Shown here in pieces: positions 36,537 to 44,578 of a stretch of 64,000 bases of DNA. Numbering within the stretch: position 1 is the first letter of the stretch; the number at the start of each line of letters is the position of its first letter. Both the position numbers and the translations under genes were made by a program. This DNA comes from Agilicoccus flavus (lineage in GTDB: Bacteria > Actinomycetota > Actinomycetes > Actinomycetales > Dermatophilaceae): positions 1-64,000 of the forward strand of contig NZ_JACYXE010000002.1 of NCBI RefSeq assembly GCF_014857905.1, in the 5' to 3' direction. The notes under the pieces are model-generated. The model had not been told where the DNA came from. It saw only the letters and a program-made list of their open reading frames with translations, and searched no databases.

Positions 36537-38519
36537 ATGACCACCTGTTCCTGCGGCAACGCCCTGGCGCCCGGCGTCCGCTTCTGCACCTCGTGCGGGC
36601 AGCCCGTCGCGGCCGCGGCGCCGACAGCTCACATCGCGGATGCCGTCGTCGCCCAGGCCGACACCGCCTCCGCCGTCGCTCAGGCGACCGCTCCCGCCCC
36701 GGTCGCCGCGGCGGCCGGCTCGGCCGCACCCGGCGGCGCCACCGCCGTCGTCCCGCCGCCGGCGTCGTCGCCGCCTGCCGCGCCGTCCTACCCCGTGCCC
36801 CCGGCCGGCCCGGCCGGCCCGGCGGGCCCGGACGCCGGCCACGCCCGGCTCGCCGAGACGCCCGGCGCTCCCACCGAGCCCGCTGCGTGGGGCGCCGCGC
36901 CGGAGGCGTCGACGACCTCGAGCCCGTACCCGGAGCCCGTTCCCGCCGCTCCGCACCGCTACGACGCGCAAGCGCTGTCGTCGGCGGCCGAGCGGGCCCG
37001 CACGGGCGTGGCCGCGTCGGTCCAGCGGATCCCGCTGCCGCAGGAGCAGGTCGTGCGCGCGCTGCGCGACGGAGCCCTGCTCGCGCTGGGGTCGTGGATC
37101 GTCTGTGCCGTCCTCCTCCTGCTCGTGGACCTCTTCGACGAGCCCAACCCGCGCCCGCTCATGTGGGCACGCGGCGGAGTCCTCGTCCTGGCGCTCGCGC
37201 TGCGGGCACCCATGGGGGTCACCGGAACGGTCCAGGACCAGGAGCAACTCGGTCGGATCCTCGACTCCTTCAACATCGACGCGGTCGGGAACGCCGGGGT
37301 CAGCGTCACCGCCATGTCCTTCACCCTGACGCTGGCCGTCGCCGCAGCGACCGTGGCCGTCGCCCGTCGTGCCAACCGGTTCTCGTCGTCCAACACGCGC
37401 CGGGACCGGGCGATCCGGGCTGTTCTCGTCGGTCTGGCGTTCGGTGTCGTGGCGGCCGTCCTCGCTCTCGTGCTGCGGGGTGAGGTCACCGGCACCGCCA
37501 CCCTCAGCATCGGAGCCGACGCGGGCTGGATGTTGATCTGCGGCGCCGTACTGGTCGCCGTCGCCGCGTTCGTCGGCCTGGGCGTCGAGGCGCGGGCCGG
37601 AGTCGGTCTGCCGAGCACCTGGCAGCGGGACGTTCGCGCCGCGCGGGACTTCGTCGTGGCGGGACTGGGCGCGAGCGCGCTGGTGCTGCTCGGCTACACG
37701 ATCCACGAGATGTCACAGCGGCGGAACGAGCCGTGGGCCCCCGCGGTGACGCAGGCGGCGACCACCGAGGGAGCCGGACCGGGTGCTCTCGCGCTCGCCG
37801 TCGTGCTGTTCGTGCTCTTCGTACCGACGCTCGTCGTCGTCGCGGCGGGGGTCCTCATGGGGGCGTCGGTGACCGGGTCGGCCGTCGCGACATGGTCGGG
37901 CGCAGAGAACGAGCAACCCCTGCTGGACGTCGACCGTCGGATGGGCATCGTCGAGGGGACGGTGCCGGGCTCGATGATCTTCGCGGCCCTCGCGGTCGCC
38001 CTCCTCGTGGTCGCGTTCGTCGCCGTCAGGTCTGGAGTGCGGGCGCCCGCGGGCGCCCGCGCGCGGTGGTGGCAGCCGGCGCTCGTCGCCGCCGGCGGGT
38101 GGGCGCTGCTGGCCTGGCTCGCCTCGATGCGACTGGACGCCGACGCCACCGTCAGTGAGGCGGACGGTGCCGGCGGACTGAACAGTGTCATCCAGATGTT
38201 GGCCGGCGGGGAATCGGGCGGATCCGTCACCGCGGACGCCGGGGCCGGCCTGGGTCTCGCGGTCCTCGGCGCGGCGCTCGCGGCGGCCCTGTGGACGGCC
38301 GTGGCGGCCTGGATCGGGCCGATGGTCGTCGGCGCGGTCGCCCGGTCGGCGCCCAAGGTGGTCGCCGTCGTCGGCGGCCGTCACATGGACGACTCCTGGC
38401 GGGTCCTGCTCGCCGACGCGATGCTGCGCCGCGGCCAGCAGCCGCCGCGCCACCTGGCTCCCGTCGCCGCCGGCCTGCGGGAGGGGCGTATCGCCCCGCC
38501 GCAGCACCCACTCGTCTGA
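36537..38519 (+). CDS. zinc-ribbon polytopic membrane protein
   Basis: A 660-residue protein. The N-terminal zinc ribbon is CSCG...FCTSCG (4-21), followed by an approximately 150-residue Pro/Ala-rich disordered region. About nine hydrophobic segments from residue 180 to 600 follow (for example LLALGSWIVCAVLLLLVDLF and LALAVVLFVLFVPTLVVVAAG). The C-terminus is cytoplasmic-like (WRVLLADAMLRRGQQPPRHL). No transporter or enzyme family is recognised. ATG 36537 follows a GTGAGGG site. The zinc ribbon links it to three other proteins nearby. Followed by a strong terminator. Confidence 0.7.
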   Translation: MTTCSCGNALAPGVRFCTSCGQPVAAAAPTAHIADAVVAQADTASAVAQATAPAPVAAAAGSAAPGGATAVVPPPASSPPAAPSYPVPPAGPAGPAGPDAGHARLAETPGAPTEPAAWGAAPEASTTSSPYPEPVPAAPHRYDAQALSSAAERARTGVAASVQRIPLPQEQVVRALRDGALLALGSWIVCAVLLLLVDLFDEPNPRPLMWARGGVLVLALALRAPMGVTGTVQDQEQLGRILDSFNIDAVGNAGVSVTAMSFTLTLAVAAATVAVARRANRFSSSNTRRDRAIRAVLVGLAFGVVAAVLALVLRGEVTGTATLSIGADAGWMLICGAVLVAVAAFVGLGVEARAGVGLPSTWQRDVRAARDFVVAGLGASALVLLGYTIHEMSQRRNEPWAPAVTQAATTEGAGPGALALAVVLFVLFVPTLVVVAAGVLMGASVTGSAVATWSGAENEQPLLDVDRRMGIVEGTVPGSMIFAALAVALLVVAFVAVRSGVRAPAGARARWWQPALVAAGGWALLAWLASMRLDADATVSEADGAGGLNSVIQMLAGGESGGSVTADAGAGLGLAVLGAALAAALWTAVAAWIGPMVVGAVARSAPKVVAVVGGRHMDDSWRVLLADAMLRRGQQPPRHLAPVAAGLREGRIAPPQHPLV

Positions 38520-38534
38520 CCGGGCTCGGAGTAC

Positions 38535-38573
38535 ACAGAGCCGCCCCCGGCGTCGTGTCGGGGGCGGCTCTGT
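38535..38573 (+). terminator. terminator after the polytopic zinc-ribbon gene
   Basis: ACAGAGCCGCCCCCG pairs perfectly with CGGGGGCGGCTCTGT (15 bp), loop 9 nt, 15 nt after the stop. Confidence 0.9.
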
Positions 38574-38729
38574 CGTCGTGCAGGAATCGAGGTGGGCTGG
38601 TCGATGAGCCGATCCCGGATGGGTGCGTCGCCGATCACCTTGCCGCTACGTCGTCGCTCAGGCGCGCTCCGGCGGGCTCCGTTCCGGCCGCAGGGCGTCT
38701 GTGACGTCTCTGAGACATCATGCGCGAGA

Positions 38730-38768
38730 CGCGCGGATGACGCAGGCGCGCGCTTCCTCATCCGCGCG
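38730..38768 (-). terminator. terminator of the amidase operon
   Basis: CGCGCGGATGA and TCATCCGCGCG form a perfect 11-bp stem (17-nt loop) starting 5 nt beyond the amidase stop codon; outer GAGAC words flank it. Confidence 0.75.
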
Positions 38769-38773
38769 AGACA

Positions 38774-39841
38774 TCACCGATCGCGGCGTACCAGGTGGGC
38801 GGCGAGGACGGCGCCTCCCCCGAGGCCGAGCACCCCGAGCACCGGCAGGGCGTCCCCGGGGGAGACACCCTCGTCGGTCGATCCTGCGGCCGCGACCACC
38901 TGGGTCGTCGAGGTGGGCGATGACGAGGTGGGCGACACCGACGTCCGCGATGTGGCCGGAGTCGAGGCCGAGGGCGTCGCCGATGCGGTCGTGGTCGGCG
39001 CGCCGGAGGCCCCGCGAGATGCCGTGGCCGACGGAACGGCACTCGGCGCGGCCTGGGTCGGCGGACCGGAGGCGACCTGTCCGCGACCTGCCGCAGCGAC
39101 CACGGCTCGGGCCTGCGGCAGGAGCCGGGAGCGGACGAGCGGGTACAGAGCGTCCCCGGGGCACTCGGTCAGGGACATGTCGCGGTGCGCGGCGATCGGG
39201 TCGGTCGCCACGCGTGCTCCACGCGGCCAGCGGTTGGAACCACGCGAGACGAACGCGACCCGACGCCGCGGGGTCAGGTCGATCGAGTAGCGCCCGGCCA
39301 GCCACCCCAGCAGGGCCGCCATCGCGGCCATGGCCTGCGGCGTGGGTGGGACGCCCGTGTGGTCGCCGACGAAGCAGCACAGCTGCGCGAAACCCTGGCT
39401 CCCGCCGGTGGCGTCGCCGCGGACGGGCCCGGCGAGGCTGCCGGCGCGTCCTTCCCAGATGCCGCCGAAGGGGTCGACGAGAAAGTTGTAGGCGAGGTCG
39501 GGCCAGCCCTTCTCGCCGGTGTGGAAGTCGTACATCTGGCGCAGACGCGCCGGGACCGCCGCCGGTCGATCCGGGGTCGGCGTCTGGGTGTGGTGGACGA
39601 GGAGGAACCGCACGTCCTCCCGCCCGGCTCGCGCCGTGGGGGGCCGGTTGTCAGCCCACTCCGCGCGGGGATGGATCCGAGGTCGCGCGACGTCGGGGCC
39701 GGCGTGCGCGACCGCGAACGGGGTCGCTGCGAACGGCACCGCGAGCGCCCCCGCGAGCAGAACGGTGCGGCGACGCACCGGGGCGTCGAGCAGCTCGACG
39801 GCGTGGCTGGAGGGCGGCGACGCGGTGGAGGGGTCACACAC
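38774..39841 (-). CDS. PGRP/amidase_2-type N-acetylmuramoyl-L-alanine amidase, surface-anchored
   Basis: A 355-residue exported peptidoglycan amidase. A twin-arginine-like leader (RRRTVLLAGALAVPFAA, from 23) is followed by the amidase domain (about 52-245) with VHHTQTP (H83/H84), YNFLVDPFGGIWEGR, H219 and C227 in HRDMSLTECPGD, the zinc-site set of PGRP proteins. A Ser/Thr/Ala linker leads to LPVLG, a hydrophobic stretch and RRDR at the very end, similar to a sortase or membrane-anchor signal. It would cleave the stem peptide from MurNAc. The GTG start lies 3 nt past the stop of the upstream zinc-ribbon gene, so the two are co-transcribed. Confidence 0.85.
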   Translation of the reverse strand: MCDPSTASPPSSHAVELLDAPVRRRTVLLAGALAVPFAATPFAVAHAGPDVARPRIHPRAEWADNRPPTARAGREDVRFLLVHHTQTPTPDRPAAVPARLRQMYDFHTGEKGWPDLAYNFLVDPFGGIWEGRAGSLAGPVRGDATGGSQGFAQLCCFVGDHTGVPPTPQAMAAMAALLGWLAGRYSIDLTPRRRVAFVSRGSNRWPRGARVATDPIAAHRDMSLTECPGDALYPLVRSRLLPQARAVVAAAGRGQVASGPPTQAAPSAVPSATASRGASGAPTTTASATPSASTPATSRTSVSPTSSSPTSTTQVVAAAGSTDEGVSPGDALPVLGVLGLGGGAVLAAHLVRRDR

Positions 39842-39844
39842 CGT

Positions 39845-40576
39845 TCAGCCGATCCGCCGCGGGTAGCAGGCGCCGCCGACGCTCCGACTGTGGCTCGAAC
39901 ACCAGGCGGTGGCGGCGGACTTCGACGAGAAGTACGTGTCATGGACGACGGCCCAGTAGCCGGAGTTCAGCCCCGGGGTGGTGCTGCTGTCGAGGACCGA
40001 GGCGCTGCCGATGCGGGCCGCCGTGGCATTCGCCGACGCGAGTGAGTACGTCGACTTCGGCAGCGATTCGAGGACGAGCACATAGGAACCGTAGGGCAGG
40101 TCGGTTCGTGGGGCGGCAGGCGCGCTGTCTCCGTTGCGTGGCTCGGGGGCGCGGGTGACGGTGACGGTCTGGCCCGGCCCGGTCGGCGGTGCCGCGAGGA
40201 GGCCGCCTGGGACGGGCGCGGTCGACGTCGCGACAGGGGCCGTCGCCGGCGTCTCGGCCGGCCTGGGGGCCGTGGGTGTGGCCGCGGCCGAGGCGGCGGC
40301 CTGCGAGGTCGCGGCGGGCGTGGCCGCGACCGGTGCCGCGGCCTGCGTCTCACCTCGACCGAGCGCGAGCCACCCGATGAGGCACGCGGCGCCGACCGCG
40401 ACCAGAGCCGCCGCGACGATCCACCCGACCGTCGACCTCCGCGGCGGCGGCGCCTGCGGGTAGCCGGCCTGTGGCCCGGGCGACGGCGTGACCTGCACCC
40501 GTTGGTCGTGGCCGCAGGTGCCGCAGAACACGCCCTGGCCGGCTTGCGGCGCGCCGCATCGAACGCACGTGTCCAT
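39845..40576 (-). CDS. zinc-ribbon membrane protein with SPOR-like extracellular domain
   Basis: A 243-residue protein. Zinc ribbon CVRCG...FCGTCG (4-22), Pro-rich stretch, one transmembrane helix (about 50-72), Ala/Thr/Pro linker, then a C-terminal approximately 85-residue domain (SYVLVLESLPKSTYSLASAN ... GYWAVVHDTYFSS) that looks SPOR-like and carries two cysteines. SPOR domains bind denuded peptidoglycan; the operon link to the amidase gene (3 nt apart) fits a role in wall remodelling. ATG 40576 with an AAGAGAG site. Closest local relative is the 35409 gene, which shares linker words. Confidence 0.7.
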   Translation of the reverse strand: MDTCVRCGAPQAGQGVFCGTCGHDQRVQVTPSPGPQAGYPQAPPPRRSTVGWIVAAALVAVGAACLIGWLALGRGETQAAAPVAATPAATSQAAASAAATPTAPRPAETPATAPVATSTAPVPGGLLAAPPTGPGQTVTVTRAPEPRNGDSAPAAPRTDLPYGSYVLVLESLPKSTYSLASANATAARIGSASVLDSSTTPGLNSGYWAVVHDTYFSSKSAATAWCSSHSRSVGGACYPRRIG

Positions 40577-40649
40577 GTGTTCGCTCTCTTTCGTCGAGGT
40601 CGGGATGTGGGCCTGACGGCCTTGAGACGTCGTCAGATCGGTCGAGACA

Positions 40650-41426
40650 TCACAGGCCGCGGGGCCCCATCCCGCGCTGCCACGCGCTCACCGGCACGAA
40701 ATCGGTCCCGGACCATCTGAAGATGCGGTGGCGGTAGTTCGCCGCGGCACACATGGGGTTGCAGGTGTTCTCGTGATGATTGATCCGGTGCCGACCGTCC
40801 TTGCCCACGGGAAGGAGCTCGGAGTTGTACCAGCGGCCCAAGTAGTACCGCTTACCTGGTAACGACGAGAGGTCGGTGAATCCGGTCTCGGTCGGTCGGA
40901 AGACGGCGACGCTCGGGTAGCGACCGGGGTCGTATCGGAGGTAGATGTTGCCGGAGGAGTCGCGCTTGGCGCGGGGGTAGAACGTCCAGGCGTAGCCGAC
41001 CTGCTCGACCCTGCGGACCCAGCGGACCCTCTTGGTGCCGTCGATGGCGGCGGCGACCCCCTGCGTCCTGTCCACCTGCAGCGCAAGCACCAGTCGGACC
41101 GCTCCGAACCGTGGATGCCGGACCGTCGTGGTTCCGGTGATCGTGCACGCGCTGCGGCACACGCCGCGGGCACGCAGCCATGCAGCCGTCGGAGTCGGGG
41201 GCGCCACGGACCGGCCGGTCTGCGGCGAACTGCTGGTGGCGGTGCCGACGTAGCCGGCGGGCGTTGCGGAGGCGGCGGGCATCATGGGCAGGCCGACGAT
41301 CGCAACGAGGAAGGCGATGGTCGCGGCCCAGAGCCTGTGACGGTGACGCGTCGATATGTCGGATGGTGGACGTCCACCAGTCCGTGAGGTGATGGGATCG
41401 GTGCCATCGGACTGTCGACGTTCCAT
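40650..41426 (-). CDS. secreted protein of unknown function
   Basis: A 258-residue exported protein. A hydrophobic leader (LWAATIAFLVAIVGLPMMPA, about 32-51) ends in an ASA site. The mature part has four cysteines, in pairs CRSAC and CNPMC, that may form disulfides, and a beta-rich centre (RVEQVGYAWTFYPRAKRD, YYLGRWYNSELLPVG). I do not recognise the family. The ATG at 41426 has AGGGAGAA upstream; the frame upstream of it is a shadow. Sits upstream of the zinc-ribbon/amidase pair, 73 nt away on the same strand, so it could share their transcript. Confidence 0.65.
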   Translation of the reverse strand: MERRQSDGTDPITSRTGGRPPSDISTRHRHRLWAATIAFLVAIVGLPMMPAASATPAGYVGTATSSSPQTGRSVAPPTPTAAWLRARGVCRSACTITGTTTVRHPRFGAVRLVLALQVDRTQGVAAAIDGTKRVRWVRRVEQVGYAWTFYPRAKRDSSGNIYLRYDPGRYPSVAVFRPTETGFTDLSSLPGKRYYLGRWYNSELLPVGKDGRHRINHHENTCNPMCAAANYRHRIFRWSGTDFVPVSAWQRGMGPRGL

Positions 41427-41575
41427 CGTCTTCTCCCTGAGGTTGCCGGGGTCGGTCGTCCCGGACACCTGACCATTCACCGACCTGATCGACCTTGCTG
41501 GGACGCACCTGAGTGCATCCCGGGCGCAACCTGGTTTTCGTCGATCCCGGGGCCTCGGCGGGCCTGAAAGGCGCT

Positions 41576-41613
41576 CTTTCATGAAAGCGACGACATCGTC
41601 GCTTTCATGAAAG
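41576..41613. promoter_or_regulatory. 38-bp inverted repeat made of two CTTTCATGAAAG palindromes
   Basis: The 12-bp palindrome CTTTCATGAAAG occurs at 41576-41587 and 41602-41613. The 14 nt between them (CGACGACATCGTCG) are also palindromic, so the whole is one near-perfect 18+2+18 inverted repeat. It lies 150 nt upstream of the 40650-41426 gene start and 92 nt past the CWB2 gene stop: a double operator or a terminator. Confidence 0.6.
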
Positions 41614-41704
41614 AAGGTGGCCCCGTCCGCTGCTGCGTCTGAGCGCAGCGCGGTCTTCGAGGGGCGCACGTCCACGGCTCCGGGCGCCTCGATGCCTCCA
41701 GTCG

Positions 41705-43585
41705 TCACCGGCAGACCGTGGTCGGGTCGATGTCCCCGACGACCGGCCGCCCGCCGATCCGCACGACCCGGCTCAGCGGCAGCGGCGTCAGGGCGGAGAC
41801 GACGGCCGGGGAGAGGCATTCGCCGGACGTGAGCACGAGCGGGGCCTTCGCCGCGGCGGAGGCGGGAACGCCGACGAGCGCGTCCGGGAACGCGCCCCCG
41901 GAGGCGACGTAGACGCTGGTCGCGGTGCCGGACCGACCGGTGACGGCCGCCACCACCGCCGCCGACGTCGCGTAACGGTCGGCGCCCGCCAGGCGTGTGA
42001 CGCTCGCCCCCGGGAGGAGCTCCCGCACCTGCTGCGCCACCGAGTCCCCGACGACGGCCGGCCCGCCCACGATGACGACCCGCTTGGCCGAGGTCCGGGC
42101 GAGCGCGGCGGCGGTGGCCGGGGTGATGGATCGATCGTCGGTGAGCAGCAGCGGCGCGTTTTCCGCCGCCGCGCCCGAGCCGGCCGACAGCGCGTCGGGG
42201 AACGCGGTGCCGGCGGCGAGGTAGACGGTCGGGGAACCGGACCACGTGTCGGCGACGCGCGCGGCCGTGGCCCAGCGGTCGGCTCCGGCCACGCGGCTGA
42301 CCGGGGCGATCTTCGCGAGCGCCGTCTCGACCGTGGCGTCGACGGCGCCCGTCCCGCCGACGACGGTGATGCGCTTCGGCCGCAGGCGCGCCACCTCGGC
42401 GAGCACGTCGGCGCGGAGCGAGCGCGTGCCGCTCAGGAGCAGGGGTCCGCCCGCCCGGGCGGCCGCGGGCCCCGCGGCGAGGGCGTCGGGGAAGGTGACG
42501 CCGCTCGCGAGCGTCACGCGCTCGACCGGACCCGGGAACGCCTGCCGCGAGACGGCGACGGCGGTCGAGAACCGATCGGCGCCGGCCAGGCGCACCGAGG
42601 CCGGAGGCCCGTCGAACCGGAAGGTGAACTCGAAGTGTGGCGATCCGCCGACGAAGGCGCGCCCGTCCGCGGCCACGGCGACGACTCGGACGGCGCCGTC
42701 GGCCTCCGGTGAGACCGGCACCGTCGCCGTGTCCCGGCCGCTCTCGAAGGTGACCGGCGCCCCCGCGACGCGCCACGAGTAGTCGGCGCTGCGGGTGAGG
42801 GTGAGGGTGTCCTGCAGGCGGCCGGGTTCGTCGCGGCGGACCGGCGTGGCCGGGTCGTCGAGGAACGCCGGCGCGGGGTTGTCGGGGGTGAAGCGGTAGG
42901 CCTTGCGCCACGTGGTCGACCCGTCCGGGAACGTCGTGCCGGGGGCGGCGTCGCCGACCACCTCGACGTCGCGCCACGTGAGCGCCTGGGCCTTCACCGC
43001 GCCCGCCGCCGCGCCGAGGGTCCACGCGTCGACGAACCGGCGGGTCTCCCCGTCGGCGAACGTGACCGCGACGCCCGCCACGCGCCACGTCACGCCGGGC
43101 AGGCGCTCGAGGCGGATGACGTCGTTGCCGGTGCCGCCCATGTCGACCGCGGCGGGGAGGGCGGTCGGCGGCGGGGCGCCCGAGGGGGCGCTCGCGGCGG
43201 CGACGACGGTGACCTCGGTCCGCGCGACGACCGCGGCCACCGCGTCCCGGAGCTCGACGACGTACCGGCCCGCGGTGTCCTCCTCCAGCGTGCACGTGAG
43301 CGGCGTCGACCCGCCGTCGGTGCGGGGCGCGCGGCACGAGTTCGCCTCGGCCGCGTCGGCGCCGCCGCCTGGGGCGTCGATCGGGGTCAGGGCCGCGGTG
43401 TAGAACTCGTTCGGCGCGAGACCGGTCGCGGTGACGGCGAAGTCGTCGCCCGCGACGGGAGCCGCAGACGGGCCCCAGATCACCTCGACGCCGGACGCGG
43501 CCTCGGCGGCCGGTGTCGTGGTGAGGCCGGTGGCGACGAGAGCGGCGGCAGCTGCCCCGACGGTGATCCTGCGGCTCGTCCTCAT
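41705..43585 (-). CDS. secreted cell-wall protein with C-terminal CWB2 repeats
   Basis: A 626-residue exported protein. Signal peptide about 1-30. An Ig-like region (35-130) with a Cys pair and two copies of a WRVAG..VTF..G element (about 167-180 and 271-283) point to duplicated beta-domains. Three CWB2 repeats run from about 330 (VRLAGADRFSTA) to the end, the others starting at SRVAGADRWATA and TRLAGADRYATS. Likely bound to a wall glycopolymer through CWB2. The ATG at 43585 is preceded by GAGAGGGGT. Third CWB2 protein in 15 kb. Confidence 0.87.
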   Translation of the reverse strand: MRTSRRITVGAAAAALVATGLTTTPAAEAASGVEVIWGPSAAPVAGDDFAVTATGLAPNEFYTAALTPIDAPGGGADAAEANSCRAPRTDGGSTPLTCTLEEDTAGRYVVELRDAVAAVVARTEVTVVAAASAPSGAPPPTALPAAVDMGGTGNDVIRLERLPGVTWRVAGVAVTFADGETRRFVDAWTLGAAAGAVKAQALTWRDVEVVGDAAPGTTFPDGSTTWRKAYRFTPDNPAPAFLDDPATPVRRDEPGRLQDTLTLTRSADYSWRVAGAPVTFESGRDTATVPVSPEADGAVRVVAVAADGRAFVGGSPHFEFTFRFDGPPASVRLAGADRFSTAVAVSRQAFPGPVERVTLASGVTFPDALAAGPAAARAGGPLLLSGTRSLRADVLAEVARLRPKRITVVGGTGAVDATVETALAKIAPVSRVAGADRWATAARVADTWSGSPTVYLAAGTAFPDALSAGSGAAAENAPLLLTDDRSITPATAAALARTSAKRVVIVGGPAVVGDSVAQQVRELLPGASVTRLAGADRYATSAAVVAAVTGRSGTATSVYVASGGAFPDALVGVPASAAAKAPLVLTSGECLSPAVVSALTPLPLSRVVRIGGRPVVGDIDPTTVCR

Positions 43586-43866
43586 GCTGACCGACCCCTC
43601 TCGGCGCGCCACGCCGACCCGACGGCCCACCCGCGGACCCGGGCGGGACAGCGCGACCGTGCGACGGTGCACCGCCGTTCCCATCGGCGGGCGGCCCTTC
43701 GTACCAAGACGTCTCGCCGACGCGTCGCGGCAGCGCCCCGCGGAGGGCGCTCGGTCGATGGGCGTCGTGGGACGAGAGCGGCATCGGGCGCGGGCACCTC
43801 GGGGTGGCGGCGTCGGGGAGGGCTGCGGTGCCGGTAGCGCTGCGATCCGTCTGGAGCCACAGCCGA

Positions 43867-44090
43867 CCACGGCTCGAGGCGCCCCGGCCGGAACGAGATC
43901 GGATGGGGCGCCGACGCGTCGGGATGGGGAGCCGTCGTGAGGGCTGGGAGCCGCCTACCGCCGCGACCGTCAACGGCTCGAGGCGCGCCGGCCTGGACGA
44001 CCTCGGCGCCGGGCGGGGCACCTCGGGGCGGGAGCCTCGTGAGGGCTGGGAGCCGTCCGCCGCCACGACCGCTCCGGCGTCGAGCGGGTG
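43867..44090. repeat. two degenerate ~102-bp tandem copies
   Basis: GGCTCGAGGCG recurs at 43871 and 43975, and GTGAGGGCTGGGAGCCG at 43938 and 44039. A third, weaker copy seems to precede. The gap 43586-44121 upstream of the CWB2 gene otherwise holds no gene; the CWB2 promoter must lie in its first part. Confidence 0.6.
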
Positions 44091-44121
44091 CAGCGGAGGG
44101 GGGCCTCTCGTCCGCCGGAAC

Positions 44122-44436
44122 TCAGAGCTTCTCGCAGGCGATGCCGTCCTTGTCGCGGTCGAGCGTGCGGGGCTGGGCGGCGTACAGCTTGGCGTGGACG
44201 AGGTGGGTCGTCACCGGGCGGCCCTTGGTCTTGTCCTTCGCCTTGGGCTTGCCGACGCCGTGCGGGTGCACCTTGTTGAGCGCGGCGCAGTTCTTGTACT
44301 TCACGACGCGCACCGTCTTCGTCGCGGCGGGGGCGGCCGCCGCGGACGCGGCCTGGACGGCCGGACCCGAGACGCCGGTGGCGGCGACGAGGGCCACGGC
44401 GGGAAGCGCCGACAGCAGGGAGGCGATCCGGATCAT
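44122..44436 (-). CDS. secreted Excalibur calcium-binding domain protein
   Basis: A 104-residue exported protein. Signal peptide about 1-30, then a short Excalibur domain: YKNCAALNKVHPHGVGKPKA and the C-terminal DRDKDGIACEKL, the conserved D-x-D-x-D-G-x-x-C-E calcium loop with its disulfide cysteines. Such small domains are found on extracellular proteins of Gram-positives; the role is unknown. The ATG at 44436 has AAGGAGAA upstream. Single gene. Confidence 0.9.
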   Translation of the reverse strand: MIRIASLLSALPAVALVAATGVSGPAVQAASAAAAPAATKTVRVVKYKNCAALNKVHPHGVGKPKAKDKTKGRPVTTHLVHAKLYAAQPRTLDRDKDGIACEKL

Positions 44437-44578
44437 GGCGGTTCTCCTTCAGGAGGTGATGCTCGAAGGTGAGCGCCGCACGACGTGCGCGTTCATCCGC
44501 CTATCGGCCGCAGCGGGGCGAACGTCCAGCGTTCCGTGAGCTCATCCGCCGGTGAGGTCCGCGCCGGATCGACGTGCC

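Noticed and set aside
40650-44066. Single 1138-residue frame covering two genes and the gap between them
   Set aside because: Only the last 258 codons have a signal peptide and ribosome site; the rest is antisense or out of frame to the CWB2 gene at 41705-43585.
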